DNA of 64,000 nt, taken from positions 186,001 to 250,000 of the forward strand of contig NZ_CANMDS010000002.1 of NCBI RefSeq assembly GCF_947496725.1. The letters are read 5' to 3'. Positions 9,546-19,048 of this stretch are shown here, piece after piece. The notes under the pieces were generated by a model, which did not search any database, was not told where the DNA came from, and saw only the letters and a list, made by a program, of their open reading frames with translations. Position numbers and translations under genes: made by a program. Source of the DNA: an uncultured Dokdonia sp. GTDB taxonomy: Bacteria > Bacteroidota > Bacteroidia > Flavobacteriales > Flavobacteriaceae. Each line of letters opens with the position of its first letter. Position 1 is the first letter of the stretch.

Positions 9546-10235
9546 ATGTCCTTATTCTCAAAAAATAATGACTCACTACCAGAGTTTTGGATAAAATATC
9601 TTGACGCTTTCGCGAAAGAAAAAAAGGAAAAAAGCTTCTTTAAAAAAACCGCAGACAGCAAGGGTTTACAAAACACAAGATTTGTAGTTTTTGATACAGA
9701 GACCACGGGTTTAGATTATAAAAAAGATCGCATTCTTTCCCTAGGTGGTGTTGCTGTGGTAGGCAATCAAGTTATTATGGCAGACACGCTCGAGCTGTTT
9801 TTAAAACAAGACTTTTACAATCCAGACAGCGCACAAATACACGGGATCTTAAAACAAGGCAATTACCTCAAGGTAAATGAAAAAGAAGCCATTGCCCAGT
9901 GTCTAGATTTTATAGGTACAGATATTCTGGTAGGGCATCACGTAGGCTTTGACGTAGCAGTGGTAAATCAATCACTTAAAAGAGCTGGTCTAGGCAGACT
10001 AAAAAACAGACAACTCGATACAGAGATTTTATACAAGAGACTAGTACACCCAGTAAACAGACCACTACAAGACAAGCGCTACACCCTAGATGAGCTTGCC
10101 GAAGCGCTTAAAATACCACTACACGACAGGCATACCGCAGCAGGAGACTCTTTAATCACGGCGCTTGCTTTTATAAAAATTGTTCATAAGCTCAACAGCG
10201 ATGGCGAGATGAAATTAAAACACCTTTTTAGATGA
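9546..10235 (+). CDS. DEDDh 3'-5' exonuclease, DNA polymerase III epsilon-like
   Basis: A 229-residue exonuclease of the DnaQ fold. The Exo I motif is VFDTETTGLD (about residues 48-57), Exo II lies in LVGHHVGFDVAV, and Exo III is RHTAAGDSLITA near the end, giving the DEDDh type. It could proofread or process DNA or RNA ends. It is not the main epsilon subunit by obvious context, as it sits between a nucleotide-sensing DUF294 protein and a HAD phosphatase. It starts directly after the upstream stop codon and overlaps the next gene by ATGA. The N-terminal 45 residues are a basic extension containing a degenerate palindrome copy. Confidence 0.92.
   Translation: MSLFSKNNDSLPEFWIKYLDAFAKEKKEKSFFKKTADSKGLQNTRFVVFDTETTGLDYKKDRILSLGGVAVVGNQVIMADTLELFLKQDFYNPDSAQIHGILKQGNYLKVNEKEAIAQCLDFIGTDILVGHHVGFDVAVVNQSLKRAGLGRLKNRQLDTEILYKRLVHPVNRPLQDKRYTLDELAEALKIPLHDRHTAAGDSLITALAFIKIVHKLNSDGEMKLKHLFR
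9605..9620. repeat. Palindrome copy 3, degenerate (coding)
   Basis: Matches 14 of 16 bases; the last two bases of the right arm are changed. Read as AFAKE in the N-terminal extension of the exonuclease. Confidence 0.8.
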
Positions 10236-10894
10236 TTAATCAAGACACACTTATTGTATTTGACATAGACGGTACACTTACTGACAGCATACCAACCTAT
10301 TTACCGGTAATAACCAAAGTACTTGCAGATATAGGTCTTAAAGATATAGATACAGACTATGACAACTACCTGCATCATACAGACCGCTATGCACTAGAGT
10401 ATAATTATGAGCGCAATTTTGGCAAGAAAGCACCACAAGATTTACGGTACACACTAGATACACTCTTGGGAGAAGAGCTCATAAAACACCCTTCTGTTCC
10501 AGAGATAAAAGGTGCTACAACATTACTTGAGATTCTCATAAACGAAAAAATTCCTTTTGCATATGGTACGGGAGCTTTCCCAAAAGCAACAGTGGTAAAG
10601 ATGGAAGGCTCTGGTGTGCCATTTATACCAGAAGTACTCGCTACCTCGCTAGAAAATGTATCACGAGTAGGTTTTGTAAAAGAAGCCATAGAGAAGTCTA
10701 AGGCACATTATGGTCACTCTAGTTTTGAGCGCATCATTGCTGTGGGCGATGGTCTCTGGGATCTCAAAGCTGCACAAGATCTTGAGATAGATTTTTTAGG
10801 AATAGGCACAAAAAACAAAGACGCAATGTTTAAAAATGGATGCACGCATTGGGTAAAAGACTATGCAAATTTTGACCTCTCGCAATTTGGATAG
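10232..10894 (+). CDS. HAD family hydrolase, probable phosphatase
   Basis: A 220-residue haloacid dehalogenase superfamily protein. Motif I is FDIDGTLTDS (residues 9-18) with the nucleophile Asp and the acid Asp two residues on. Motif II is in PFAYGTGAFP and motif IV is VGDGLWDLKAA. The cap inserted after motif I resembles phosphoglycolate-phosphatase-like members, so a small phosphometabolite is the likely substrate; which one cannot be told. The ATG overlaps the exonuclease stop (ATGA), making this the third gene of the operon starting at 7635. Confidence 0.88.
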   Translation: MINQDTLIVFDIDGTLTDSIPTYLPVITKVLADIGLKDIDTDYDNYLHHTDRYALEYNYERNFGKKAPQDLRYTLDTLLGEELIKHPSVPEIKGATTLLEILINEKIPFAYGTGAFPKATVVKMEGSGVPFIPEVLATSLENVSRVGFVKEAIEKSKAHYGHSSFERIIAVGDGLWDLKAAQDLEIDFLGIGTKNKDAMFKNGCTHWVKDYANFDLSQFG

Positions 10895-10926
10895 ATTAAA
10901 AATGCGTGAGTAAAGATGGAGAATTA

Positions 10927-10942
10927 CGCTTTCGCGAAAGCG
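10927..10942. repeat. Palindrome copy 4 (intergenic)
   Basis: Exact copy between the convergent HAD and ankyrin genes. The symmetry extends to 20 bp (10925-10944). Confidence 0.95.
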
Positions 10943-10950
10943 TAAACCTG

Positions 10951-11421
10951 CTACTTGCCTTCTAAAATAGCCATTAGCTTTTCTGCTCCTTGCATTTTTG
11001 CGTGATCATAAGCGGTGTTTCCTTTTTCGTCTACGTGGCTTGCGTCTGCGCCATTATCTATAAGTAGCTGTGCAATTTCTGACTGTGCAAAAGTTGCTGC
11101 ATAAATCAAAGCGGTTGCACTATTTAAATTTTGAGCATTTACATCTGCACCGTGGTCTATAAGTAGTTTTGCGATGGACGCATATCCCTTAAAACAAACA
11201 CCCATAAGAGCCGTATTACCAGAAGCATCTTTTGCATTAAGATCTGGTTTGTGCTTAAGCATAGCCTCTGCCATATCTTGATTACCGTAATAAGTCGCAA
11301 GTAAGAGTGGCGTTGAACCACGTTGATCTTTTATATTAATAAGCTCTGGGTGTGCCGTTATAATTGCTTTTACCATCTCTACATCTCCGTTGCGTATGGC
11401 ATCAAAAAGTTTGTCATTCAT
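10951..11421 (-). CDS. Ankyrin repeat protein
   Basis: A 156-residue protein made almost entirely of four ankyrin repeats, visible as recurring G(S/N)TPLLLAT, GNTALMGV, SATALIYAA and GNTAYDHA segments about 33 residues apart. There is no signal peptide, so it is probably cytoplasmic and a protein-binding module. In bacteria such short proteins sometimes accompany catalase genes; katG is 4.3 kb away here, which is too far for a functional link. Single-gene unit, convergent with the HAD phosphatase. Confidence 0.9.
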   Translation of the reverse strand: MNDKLFDAIRNGDVEMVKAIITAHPELINIKDQRGSTPLLLATYYGNQDMAEAMLKHKPDLNAKDASGNTALMGVCFKGYASIAKLLIDHGADVNAQNLNSATALIYAATFAQSEIAQLLIDNGADASHVDEKGNTAYDHAKMQGAEKLMAILEGK

Positions 11422-11643
11422 AATATGCTGTGCTATCTAACTTAATGTATAAATATAATCACAAAACAAATATCGCACTCACAAGCAGTCATAATATTTA
11501 CCTATAATATGATTTAAGTAATCATTGTAAAAACATTTGGTCATCTAGTAGGCTCGCTAAAATCTTGTTAATTACAATTCTCTTAAGACCCTAAGCTCAA
11601 GTTCTAAACTATATTTAAAAACACTAACCAAAACTATATTACA

Positions 11644-12156
11644 ATGAGCAACTCTGCATTATCAAACTGGCTAGAAAAAGACACAATGGCATTTAACGCT
11701 TCGAGAGGAGTTATCTCTGGTGTACTAGGTGGACTTGCAGGTACTATTGTAAAAACAGTAATCGAACGTTTTTTACCAGTAAGACAACCTAACACAGAAA
11801 GCGCGCAACTAAAACTTGTAGATAATATTTCTGAAAAACTCACGGGTGAACCCGTAAGTGCTTCAAACCGGGATCTAGCAGAACAACTAGTAAACATCCC
11901 AATAGGGGTGACACTAGGCGCGAGTCTAGGCTATGCAAAACGTGACAGACCAGAGACTAATGTGGTAGAGGGCGCCCTCTTCGGAACGACAGCATATCTT
12001 GCTACACACGAGACATCATTACCACTTATGGGTCTAGAAGAAGCTCCAGAAGACATCCCAGTAAAGTTACAAGCAAATGAGTTTCTGGCTCACGTAGCCT
12101 TTGGTATAACTGCAGAGCTTGTGAGAGGCTGGGTGGCTAGAAGACTAGATGATTAA
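11644..12156 (+). CDS. DUF1440/YagU-like membrane protein
   Basis: A 170-residue protein with Gly- and Ala-rich hydrophobic segments (RGVISGVLGGLAGTIVKTV near residue 20; NIPIGVTLGASLGYA near 85; EGALFGTTAYLA near 115). The pattern fits the DUF1440/YagU family of inner-membrane proteins linked to acid resistance in E. coli; this assignment is from memory and moderate. The 222-base region in front shows no structured element. The last 4 bases overlap the convergent aminotransferase gene. Confidence 0.65.
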   Translation: MSNSALSNWLEKDTMAFNASRGVISGVLGGLAGTIVKTVIERFLPVRQPNTESAQLKLVDNISEKLTGEPVSASNRDLAEQLVNIPIGVTLGASLGYAKRDRPETNVVEGALFGTTAYLATHETSLPLMGLEEAPEDIPVKLQANEFLAHVAFGITAELVRGWVARRLDD

Positions 12157-13295
12157 ATCTCACATAAAATAGTTGCTGCTTTTTTAAGGGTTTCATCATC
12201 TTTTGCAAAGCAAAAACGGAGCATTTTAAAATCTTCTTGATGAAGATTAAAAACTGAGGTTGGTATCGACGCTACTTTATGGTCTTTTGTGAGCCTCTTT
12301 GCAAATTCTACATCTTCCTCCTGCGTTATCTCGCTATAATCTAGCATTTGAAAATAAGTACCAGCCGCGGGTGTTACTTTAAAACGTGAGTCTTTAATTA
12401 GGTCTAAAAATAAATCCCTCTTTTGCTGAAAGAAATCATTGAGTCTCAAATAATGTTCTGGTTCTTTAAGATATGTTGCAAAGGCTTTTTGTGATGGGTG
12501 ATGCACAGAAAAAACATTAAACTGGTGTACTTTCCGAAACTCCTCCATTAATGCCTTAGGCGCTACTGTATATCCCATTTTCCACCCTGTGTTGTGAAAG
12601 GTTTTTCCAAAAGATGCAGTAATAAAACTACGCGCTCGTAGCTCTGGATATCTAGCTACACTCTCGTGTTTTTTACCATCAAAAACAATATGCTCATACA
12701 CCTCATCACTTAGCAAGATAATATCTGTGCCTTTTAGTATTCTAGACAGCTCCATCATATCCTCCTTATCAAGTATAGTACCTGTAGGGTTATGCGGCGT
12801 GTTTATAAAAAGCATCTTAGTCTTAGGCGTTATAGCACTCTCTACCGCACTCCAGTTTACTTTATACAATGGTGCCTTGAGTTGTATAGGGACTATAGTT
12901 CCTCCATTTACTGTTACTGCTGGCTCATAACAATCATATGCTGGTTTAAGAACAATTACCTCATCTCCTGGTCTTATAAAAGCAGATACAATGGTATAAA
13001 TAGCTTGTGTGGCCCCAGCCGTCACAGTTACCTCACTCTCTGGATGATAATCACTGCCGTATAATGCATTTATCTTATTGGCTATTTGCTCGCGTAGGCC
13101 ATATACTCCAGGCATAGGTGCATACTGATTATACCCATCACTCATAGCCTTAGTTACCAGTTGTTGTAACTTGGGATCACTATCAAACCCAGGAAAACCT
13201 TGAGCAAGATTAATAGCTCCTTCTTGATGAGCAAGCTTACTCATCACTGTAAAAATGGTGGTACCTACATCTGGGAGTTTTGAAGTAAAGTGCAT
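12153..13295 (-). CDS. Methionine aminotransferase, PLP class I (YbdL type)
   Basis: Fold-type I aminotransferase of 380 residues. It shows the N-terminal AQGFPGFDSDP loop, the NTPHNPTG motif near residue 165, the cofactor-binding SDEVYEH near 196, and the PLP lysine Lys231 in SFGKTFHNTGWK. The substrate specificity (methionine and aromatic amino acids with oxo acids) follows the YbdL/kynurenine-aminotransferase-like subfamily and is inferred. With the omega-amidase at 6762 it could form a glutamine-transaminase/omega-amidase methionine salvage pair. Confidence 0.92.
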   Translation of the reverse strand: MHFTSKLPDVGTTIFTVMSKLAHQEGAINLAQGFPGFDSDPKLQQLVTKAMSDGYNQYAPMPGVYGLREQIANKINALYGSDYHPESEVTVTAGATQAIYTIVSAFIRPGDEVIVLKPAYDCYEPAVTVNGGTIVPIQLKAPLYKVNWSAVESAITPKTKMLFINTPHNPTGTILDKEDMMELSRILKGTDIILLSDEVYEHIVFDGKKHESVARYPELRARSFITASFGKTFHNTGWKMGYTVAPKALMEEFRKVHQFNVFSVHHPSQKAFATYLKEPEHYLRLNDFFQQKRDLFLDLIKDSRFKVTPAAGTYFQMLDYSEITQEEDVEFAKRLTKDHKVASIPTSVFNLHQEDFKMLRFCFAKDDETLKKAATILCEI

Positions 13296-13369
13296 TGCAG
13301 TCTCTTTTTCTTTATGATGACTAAAGATAAGACAACTATACTACAGATAAGGCCACGGTTACCTTACTC

Positions 13370-13945
13370 TTATTTACCCATTTCTGCAGCAGTAGTTTCT
13401 AGCTCTGCATACCATTCTTCGCCAAATTTACGTACGAGCGCATCTTTAGTAAACTTGTAAACAGGTACTTTAAGTTCTTGCCCCAGTGTACAGGCATCAT
13501 CACAAATAGGCCAGCGATGATAATTTACTGCCGAAAATGAGCTGTACTTTTGTACCCTCACAGGGTATAAATGACAAGAAATAGGTTTTTTCCAGTCTAC
13601 TTTACCAGCATTATATGCATCTTCTATACCGCAACTTGCCCAGCCTTTATCATTAAAAGTAACATAGGCACACTCTGCACCATTTACAAGTGGGGTCTCA
13701 AGCTCACCATCACGCACGATTGATGTACCTTGTGCTTCAATAGCAGCGATACCTTCTGGGCGTAAAAATGGTTTTACCTCCTCATAAATGTCTGCCATAA
13801 TCTTCACCTCATCTTCCTCCAGTGGTGCGCCAGCCTCTCCAGCTATACAGCACTCACCCTTGCAGGCATTAAGATTACAGACAAAATCTTTTTCGATGAT
13901 GTCTTCAGAAACGATGGTTTTTTTGAGTTGAAACATAGATGGCAA
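13370..13945 (-). CDS. DUF3109 family cysteine-rich protein
   Basis: A 191-residue protein with an N-terminal Cys cluster (Cys23, Cys28, Cys32, Cys33 in CNLNACKGECC) and later cysteines in GAECAYV, ASCGIEDAY, ISCHLYPVR and ICDDACTLG. The pattern is that of DUF3109, a Bacteroidota family distantly like the YkgJ zinc/iron-cluster proteins. Metal binding is likely; the function is unknown. It lies just upstream of the aminotransferase on the same strand with a 74-base gap. Confidence 0.85.
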   Translation of the reverse strand: MPSMFQLKKTIVSEDIIEKDFVCNLNACKGECCIAGEAGAPLEEDEVKIMADIYEEVKPFLRPEGIAAIEAQGTSIVRDGELETPLVNGAECAYVTFNDKGWASCGIEDAYNAGKVDWKKPISCHLYPVRVQKYSSFSAVNYHRWPICDDACTLGQELKVPVYKFTKDALVRKFGEEWYAELETTAAEMGK

Positions 13946-14086
13946 AGATACTGCCTTGTGCTTAAAACTATAAGATATTTTTCACCCCACCTTTAGTATT
14001 TGTCATATGGTTTAATTTGCACTTAGTTTTAGAAACCACACTTTTTACACATTGTCCTATTGTGTATCTTTCTAGAGTGATAAGTA

Positions 14087-14102
14087 CGCTTTCGCGAAAG
14101 CG
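14087..14102. repeat. Palindrome copy 5 (intergenic)
   Basis: Exact copy in the divergent region, 31 bases upstream of the M20 peptidase ATG. The symmetry extends to 20 bp (14085-14104). Confidence 0.95.
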
Positions 14103-14133
14103 TAAACCTAATGCCAACATATAATCTAAGCCT

Positions 14134-15633
14134 ATGAAAACGCTCTTGTACATATTATGTCTAGTCCCACTTTTTGCACTATCCCAAAGTAACTATGATG
14201 CAGTTATAGATGAACGTCTTAGAGTAACCTTATTACAGCACAAAGATTTTGTGAGCATTCCTAATCTCCCAGAAAGTCCAGAGCTTATGCTCGAAAACAT
14301 TGCTTGGGTAGAAAAAAAATATGAGGCACTAGGCTTTACAACTACGCGTCTTAAAAGCGAGACATTGCCTATACTACTTGCAGAAAAAATATACGACCCT
14401 GCGCTTAAAACAATTCTCTTTTATGTGCACATAGACGGGCAACCGGTAAATCCCGCAGTCTGGGATCAAGAAGATCCTTTTACCCCTGTGTTAAAAAAAC
14501 AAGACCCATCTGGAACTTGGACGGCAATGGGCTGGGATGCATTAAACCAAAAAATAAATGATGAATGGCGCATATATGGAAGAGCCGCAGCAGATGATAA
14601 AGCGCCTATCCTAATGTTTATTACCGCATTAGAAATATTACAGGAGCAAGGCAAAACACCAAATTTTAATATCAAAGTAATTTTTGACCCTCAAGAAGAG
14701 TATGGCTCTACTGCTCTACTAGGCACTCTTGACACTTATAAAAATCGCTATGCTGCAGACTATTTTATAGTGATGGATGGCCCTGCGCATAGTTCTAATA
14801 AGCCTACACTCACCTTTGGGTGTCGTGGTATAGCCACTTGTGAGATTACAACCTATGGCGCAGCTTTACCACAGCATAGTGGTCACTATGGTAATTATGT
14901 ACCTAACCCAGCTTTTAGACTATCCCATTTACTCTCAAGTATGAAAGATGATGATGGCAAGGTACTTATAGATGGTTATTATGATGGTATTACTATAAGC
15001 CCAGAAGAAGCTCTTGTTATGCAGTCTGTGCCATTTACCGCTGCTAGCTTTAATAAAAAACTAGGCTTACACAGCGCCGAAAAAGTAGGTGAAAATTATC
15101 AAGAAGCGCTACAATATCCTACACTTAATGTGAGACAGCTCAACACCTCTTGGACAGGTAAAGGGCTCAAGACCGTAGTACCTAGCACCGCAACTGCACA
15201 CCTTGATGTGCGCCTTGTACCAGAAATAAATGGAGATGACCAGCTAGATAAAATTAAAAAGCATATAAGCAATGAGGGGTATTTTGTACTAGACAGACTC
15301 CCTACTGCACAAGAACGCCTTACTCACAAGCGCATAGCAACAGTTAAGACTAAAACCCTTGTAAATGCTTTTAGAACAAGTCCACAGGGAGATTTTGGTA
15401 TAAAAATGAGGCAGCGATTAACACAAGTTTTTAATGAAGAGCCCGTAACGATACGTATGATGGGTGGCACGGTGCCTATTGTACCGCTTATTAACACCTT
15501 AAATCTTCCTACCCTTATCTTGCCTCTTGTTAATATGGACAACAACCAGCATAATCCTAATGAGAATATACGCATAGGTAATATGAGACAAGGTATTAAG
15601 GTGTGTCTAGGTCTTTTTGAAACCAATTTCTAG
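14134..15633 (+). CDS. Secreted M20 family metallopeptidase
   Basis: A 499-residue peptidase with an N-terminal signal peptide (LLYILCLVPLFALSQS, cleavage near residue 18). M20 motifs are present: YVHIDGQPV around residue 92 with the first metal ligands, GRAAADDKAP near residue 150, DPQEEYGST with the catalytic Glu near 188, and a C-terminal His in MDNNQHNPNEN. This subgroup includes dipeptidases and carboxypeptidases, and export suggests peptide scavenging in the periplasm. Transcribed alone; a terminator follows. Confidence 0.9.
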   Translation: MKTLLYILCLVPLFALSQSNYDAVIDERLRVTLLQHKDFVSIPNLPESPELMLENIAWVEKKYEALGFTTTRLKSETLPILLAEKIYDPALKTILFYVHIDGQPVNPAVWDQEDPFTPVLKKQDPSGTWTAMGWDALNQKINDEWRIYGRAAADDKAPILMFITALEILQEQGKTPNFNIKVIFDPQEEYGSTALLGTLDTYKNRYAADYFIVMDGPAHSSNKPTLTFGCRGIATCEITTYGAALPQHSGHYGNYVPNPAFRLSHLLSSMKDDDGKVLIDGYYDGITISPEEALVMQSVPFTAASFNKKLGLHSAEKVGENYQEALQYPTLNVRQLNTSWTGKGLKTVVPSTATAHLDVRLVPEINGDDQLDKIKKHISNEGYFVLDRLPTAQERLTHKRIATVKTKTLVNAFRTSPQGDFGIKMRQRLTQVFNEEPVTIRMMGGTVPIVPLINTLNLPTLILPLVNMDNNQHNPNENIRIGNMRQGIKVCLGLFETNF

Positions 15634-15652
15634 CTTATAAAAAATTCAATAA

Positions 15653-15681
15653 AAAAGCCGACTTATGATAAGTCGGCTTTT
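15653..15681. terminator. Bidirectional terminator between M20 peptidase and katG
   Basis: A 13-bp stem (AAAAGCCGACTTA / TAAGTCGGCTTTT) with a 3-base loop, flanked by an A tract on the left and a T tract on the right, so it can serve both convergent genes. Confidence 0.88.
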
Positions 15682-15692
15682 GTTTTTTGTTT

Positions 15693-15708
15693 CGCTTTCG
15701 CGAAAGCG
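15693..15708. repeat. Palindrome copy 6 (intergenic)
   Basis: Exact copy between the shared terminator and the katG stop codon, 8 bases beyond the gene end. Confidence 0.95.
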
Positions 15709-15716
15709 TAATTATA

Positions 15717-17933
15717 TTACTTCACATCAAAACGATCGGCATCCATCACTTTTGCAAAGGCGCTTACAAAGGTGTTTACAAAACGTTCTTCACCATCATT
15801 TGCTCCATATACTTCTGCAATAGCTCTTAGCTCTGTGTTTGATCCAAAAATAAGATCTACTCTTGAGCCTGTAAACTTCATATCTCCTGTACGTCTATCT
15901 GTTCCAGAAAATAATGTATCGTCTGATGATAGTGCTTTCCAAGTATATGTGAAGTCTAATAGGTTCTCAAAGAAATCATTAGTAAGGGCTCCTACTTTAT
16001 CTGTAAACACTCCTACTTTAGACCCGTCATAGTTACAACCTATCACACGCATACCTCCTACTAAGGCAGTCATCTCTGGTATAGAAAGTCCCATAAGATT
16101 TGCTCTATCTATAAGAAGTTCCTCTGCAGCTGTTTCCATACCACCTTTCTGATAGTTTCTAAAACCATCTGCTCTAGGCTCTAGGTAACCAAAAGAGTCA
16201 ATATCTGTTTGTTCTTGACTTGCATCAGTTCGTCCTGGGGTAAAAGGCACCGTTACTTTATGGCCAGCATTGTGAGCAGCACGCTCAACACCTACTCCAC
16301 CTGCAAGTACAATAAGGTCTGCCATAGATACATCAAACCCAGCATTATCTTGTACATCTTTAAGTTCATTAAGCACTCTTCTTAATTGTTCTGGGTTATT
16401 TACTTCCCAGTTATTTTGTGGTGCTAGACGTATACGAGCACCATTTGCTCCACCACGTTTATCACTATTTCTAAATGTAGAAGCAGATGCCCAGGCTACG
16501 CTTACCATATCTGAAGCAGATAAATCTGTTGTGTCGATAGCCGTTTTAAGTATTTCCACCTGACTATCTGATAATGTATATCCGTTTGCTTCTGGGATAG
16601 GATCTTGCCATAATAATTCTTCTTTTGGCAATTCTGGTCCTAAGTAACGTGATAATGGTCCCATATCACGGTGTGTCAATTTATACCAAGCTCTTGCAAA
16701 TGCATCTTCAAATGCTTTATGATCTTTATGGAACTTCTCAGAAATCTTGCGATATTCTGGATCCATTTTAAGGGCCATATCTGCTGTAGACATCATTATG
16801 CCTTGAGTACCATTTCCTCCTGCAGCTGGTGCTTGTGGTGCATCTGGATTAGATGGTTTCCACTGGTGTGCCCCTGCTGGACTTGTAGTAAGCTCCCAGT
16901 CTAAGTTTAGTAATACGTCAAAGTACTCTGCATCCCAACGTGTAGGATTAGGTGTCCAGGCTCCTTCAAGACCAGAAGTAATAGTATCATCTAGTACCCC
17001 GCTCTTGTATGTGTTTTTCCACCCAGTACTCATCTCTTCTAGAGTTGCTCCGTGTGGCTCTGCGCCTACATACTTCTCTGGGTCTGCCGCTCCGTGTGCT
17101 TTTCCGAAGGTATGCCCTCCAGCAACGAGTGCCACTGTTTCTTCATCATTCATTGCCATACGGCCAAAGGTCTCTCTGATATCATATGCACTTCCTATAG
17201 GGTCTGGCTTACCGCTAGGTCCTTCTGGATTTACATAAATAAGTCCCATATGAGTAGCACCTAAAAATCCTTTAAGCTCTCTATCTCCCTCGTGACGCTC
17301 TTTTTCTCCTAGCCACTCATCTTCATAACCCCAGTTAATATCTTGTTCTGGCTCCCATACATCTTCTCTTCCTCCAGAAAAACCGAATGTTTTAAAGCCC
17401 ATAGACTCTAAAGCTGCATTACCTGCAAGGATAAATAAATCTGCCCAAGAGAGATTTTTACCATATTTCTTTTTAATAGGCCACAAAAGTAAACGTGCCT
17501 TATCTAAGTTACCGTTATCTGGCCAGCTGTTAAGTGGTGCAAAACGCTGTGATCCCGAACTAGAACCTCCACGGCCATCACCTATTCTATAAGTACCAGC
17601 ACTGTGCCAAGCCATACGTATCATAAATGGCCCGTAGTGACCATAATCTGCAGGCCACCAGTCTTGCGAATCTGTCATTAAATCTATAACCTCTTGCTTT
17701 AAAGTCGCAAAATCTAGACTATTAAAAGCTGCGGCATAATCAAAATCTTTATCCATAGGGTCACTACTTGTACCGTTTTGACGCAGGATATTTAATTTTA
17801 ACTCATTAGGCCACCAGTCTCTATTTGTTGTACCCTTACCGGCTACTAACTGATCTGGATTACCAAGAAATGGACATTTTGCTGCTGCACTGGGATCATT
17901 TATGTCCCATACGTTTGTGTGTTTACTACTCAT
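15717..17933 (-). CDS. katG: Catalase-peroxidase
   Basis: Haem enzyme that removes hydrogen peroxide by catalase and peroxidase activity. It has the two-domain architecture of KatG. The distal site [11 protein letters not shown] carries the Arg, Trp and His, and the Tyr of the Trp-Tyr-Met crosslink is in GLIYVNPEG. The proximal His is in [12 protein letters not shown]. The degenerate C-terminal domain is complete. I start at 17933 ([10 protein letters not shown]) since the 11 codons upstream of it (from 17966) are not typical. No OxyR-like gene is adjacent. The protein is about 738 residues, the usual length. Confidence 0.97.
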   Translation of the reverse strand: MSSKHTNVWDINDPSAAAKCPFLGNPDQLVAGKGTTNRDWWPNELKLNILRQNGTSSDPMDKDFDYAAAFNSLDFATLKQEVIDLMTDSQDWWPADYGHYGPFMIRMAWHSAGTYRIGDGRGGSSSGSQRFAPLNSWPDNGNLDKARLLLWPIKKKYGKNLSWADLFILAGNAALESMGFKTFGFSGGREDVWEPEQDINWGYEDEWLGEKERHEGDRELKGFLGATHMGLIYVNPEGPSGKPDPIGSAYDIRETFGRMAMNDEETVALVAGGHTFGKAHGAADPEKYVGAEPHGATLEEMSTGWKNTYKSGVLDDTITSGLEGAWTPNPTRWDAEYFDVLLNLDWELTTSPAGAHQWKPSNPDAPQAPAAGGNGTQGIMMSTADMALKMDPEYRKISEKFHKDHKAFEDAFARAWYKLTHRDMGPLSRYLGPELPKEELLWQDPIPEANGYTLSDSQVEILKTAIDTTDLSASDMVSVAWASASTFRNSDKRGGANGARIRLAPQNNWEVNNPEQLRRVLNELKDVQDNAGFDVSMADLIVLAGGVGVERAAHNAGHKVTVPFTPGRTDASQEQTDIDSFGYLEPRADGFRNYQKGGMETAAEELLIDRANLMGLSIPEMTALVGGMRVIGCNYDGSKVGVFTDKVGALTNDFFENLLDFTYTWKALSSDDTLFSGTDRRTGDMKFTGSRVDLIFGSNTELRAIAEVYGANDGEERFVNTFVSAFAKVMDADRFDVK

Positions 17934-18153
17934 TATTAGGTGTTTTAAGACTTTTACTTTTACCAAAGATATTTAAAGACTTTCTTGACAACTATAGTTT
18001 ATGATTAATTTATAAAAACAAACTATCAATAATATTTATAGCTAGACAACAAAGTTACTGTCTGATAGGTATTAAAGATAAACCATATAACCTCAACACA
18101 AAACTAGTATATGGTTGGTTTTAAATATCTTGCATAAAAATAATTAAGAATTA

Positions 18154-18169
18154 CGCTTTCGCGAAAGCG
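18154..18169. repeat. Palindrome copy 7 (intergenic, longest symmetry)
   Basis: Exact 16-bp core; perfect symmetry continues through AATTA/TAATT flanks to 26 bp (18149-18174). It lies about 92 bases upstream of marC. Confidence 0.95.
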
Positions 18170-18229
18170 TAATTAAAACTTTACAATTTATTCACACCAA
18201 AAGTGAAAGATGCAGGCTCTAATATGAAG

Positions 18230-18237
18230 TATCTTTG
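18230..18237 (+). promoter_or_regulatory. -7 box of the marC promoter
   Basis: TATCTTTG fits the Bacteroidota TAnnTTTG consensus and sits 23 bases before the ATG. A clear TTG -33 box at the right distance was not found. Confidence 0.5.
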
Positions 18238-18260
18238 CGCCGTCTTAAAAAAGAGCACAA

Positions 18261-18845
18261 ATGAAAATAGATTTAAAAGAAATTCTTACGGCTACAATGG
18301 TCCTTTTTGCAGTTATCGACATAGTAGGAAGTATCCCTATTGTTCTAAAATTACGTAAGAAGGCTGGACATATACAAAGTGAGAAGGCAGCGCTAGTTGC
18401 GCTCATTGTGATGACCTTATTTGTTTTTGTAGGAGAGAGTATACTAGGCGTTATAGGTATTAATGTTTATGAGTTTGCCGTTGCAGGTTCATTTATCCTC
18501 TTTTTTATAGCCATAGAGATGATACTGGGTGTAAGTCTTTTTAAGGATGATGATACGCTTAGTAAGAAGACGGTATCTGTTTTTCCGCTAGCGTTCCCAC
18601 TTATTGCTGGGCCTGGTACCCTTACCTCATTACTAGCACTACGAGCAGAGTATGACCTTATGAATATACTTATAGCTGTACTTCTTAACATCTTGCTTGT
18701 TTATGTGGTTCTTAAAACATCAAGACATATAGAACGCTTTTTAGGAAAGAATGGGATTGCTATTATACATAAAGTTTTTGGTGTAATTTTGTTAGCAATA
18801 GCTGTAAAGTTATTTACTGCAAACATTCAAGAACTTTTCAAATAG
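18261..18845 (+). CDS. MarC family integral membrane protein
   Basis: A 194-residue inner-membrane protein with six predicted hydrophobic segments. Family-typical pieces are the N-terminal FAVIDIVGSIPIVL, the central IEMILGVSLF and the FPLAFPLIAGPGTLTS segment near residue 115. MarC proteins were once linked to multiple antibiotic resistance but their function is unsettled; transport is assumed. The next small membrane gene follows after 4 bases, so the two form one unit. Confidence 0.9.
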   Translation: MKIDLKEILTATMVLFAVIDIVGSIPIVLKLRKKAGHIQSEKAALVALIVMTLFVFVGESILGVIGINVYEFAVAGSFILFFIAIEMILGVSLFKDDDTLSKKTVSVFPLAFPLIAGPGTLTSLLALRAEYDLMNILIAVLLNILLVYVVLKTSRHIERFLGKNGIAIIHKVFGVILLAIAVKLFTANIQELFK

Positions 18846-18849
18846 ACGT

Positions 18850-19047
18850 ATGAAATATATTATCCCTATAGGTATTTTACTAGCACTAGGACTACTTATT
18901 TATAACCTTACATTGCTTGATTTTTCTAATCCGTTACAGGGAGATAGTAGTATTGCCCTCATAGGTGTTATTGCTTGTACCTGTGCTATATTGCTACTTT
19001 TAATCTTGCGTACTTCTCGCAAGATTGCTGAGAAACACGGTAAATAG
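18850..19047 (+). CDS. Small two-helix membrane protein
   Basis: A 65-residue protein with two hydrophobic segments (about 4-22 and 36-55) joined by a short polar loop, ending in a basic tail (RTSRKIAEKHGK). Family not recognised. It is the second gene of the marC unit, with a 4-base gap, and ends head-on against the minus-strand gene at 19049 with one base between the stop codons. Confidence 0.7.
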   Translation: MKYIIPIGILLALGLLIYNLTLLDFSNPLQGDSSIALIGVIACTCAILLLLILRTSRKIAEKHGK

Positions 19048-19048
19048 T

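Larger units (their letters stand above)
17934..18260. other. Divergent intergenic region katG-marC
   Basis: About 327 AT-rich bases between divergent katG and marC. It holds one palindromic repeat with extended symmetry and a good -7 box for marC. Nothing else structured was seen and no coding frame is convincing. Confidence 0.7.

Noticed and set aside
12727-13064. Open frames on the plus strand opposite the aminotransferase
   Set aside because: Shadow frames of a strongly conserved gene, with no start context or homologue; the same holds for many other short antisense frames in the window.
13968-14153. 61-codon minus-strand frame overlapping the M20 start
   Set aside because: Low-complexity composition, covers the palindrome and the promoter region of the peptidase, no family resemblance.
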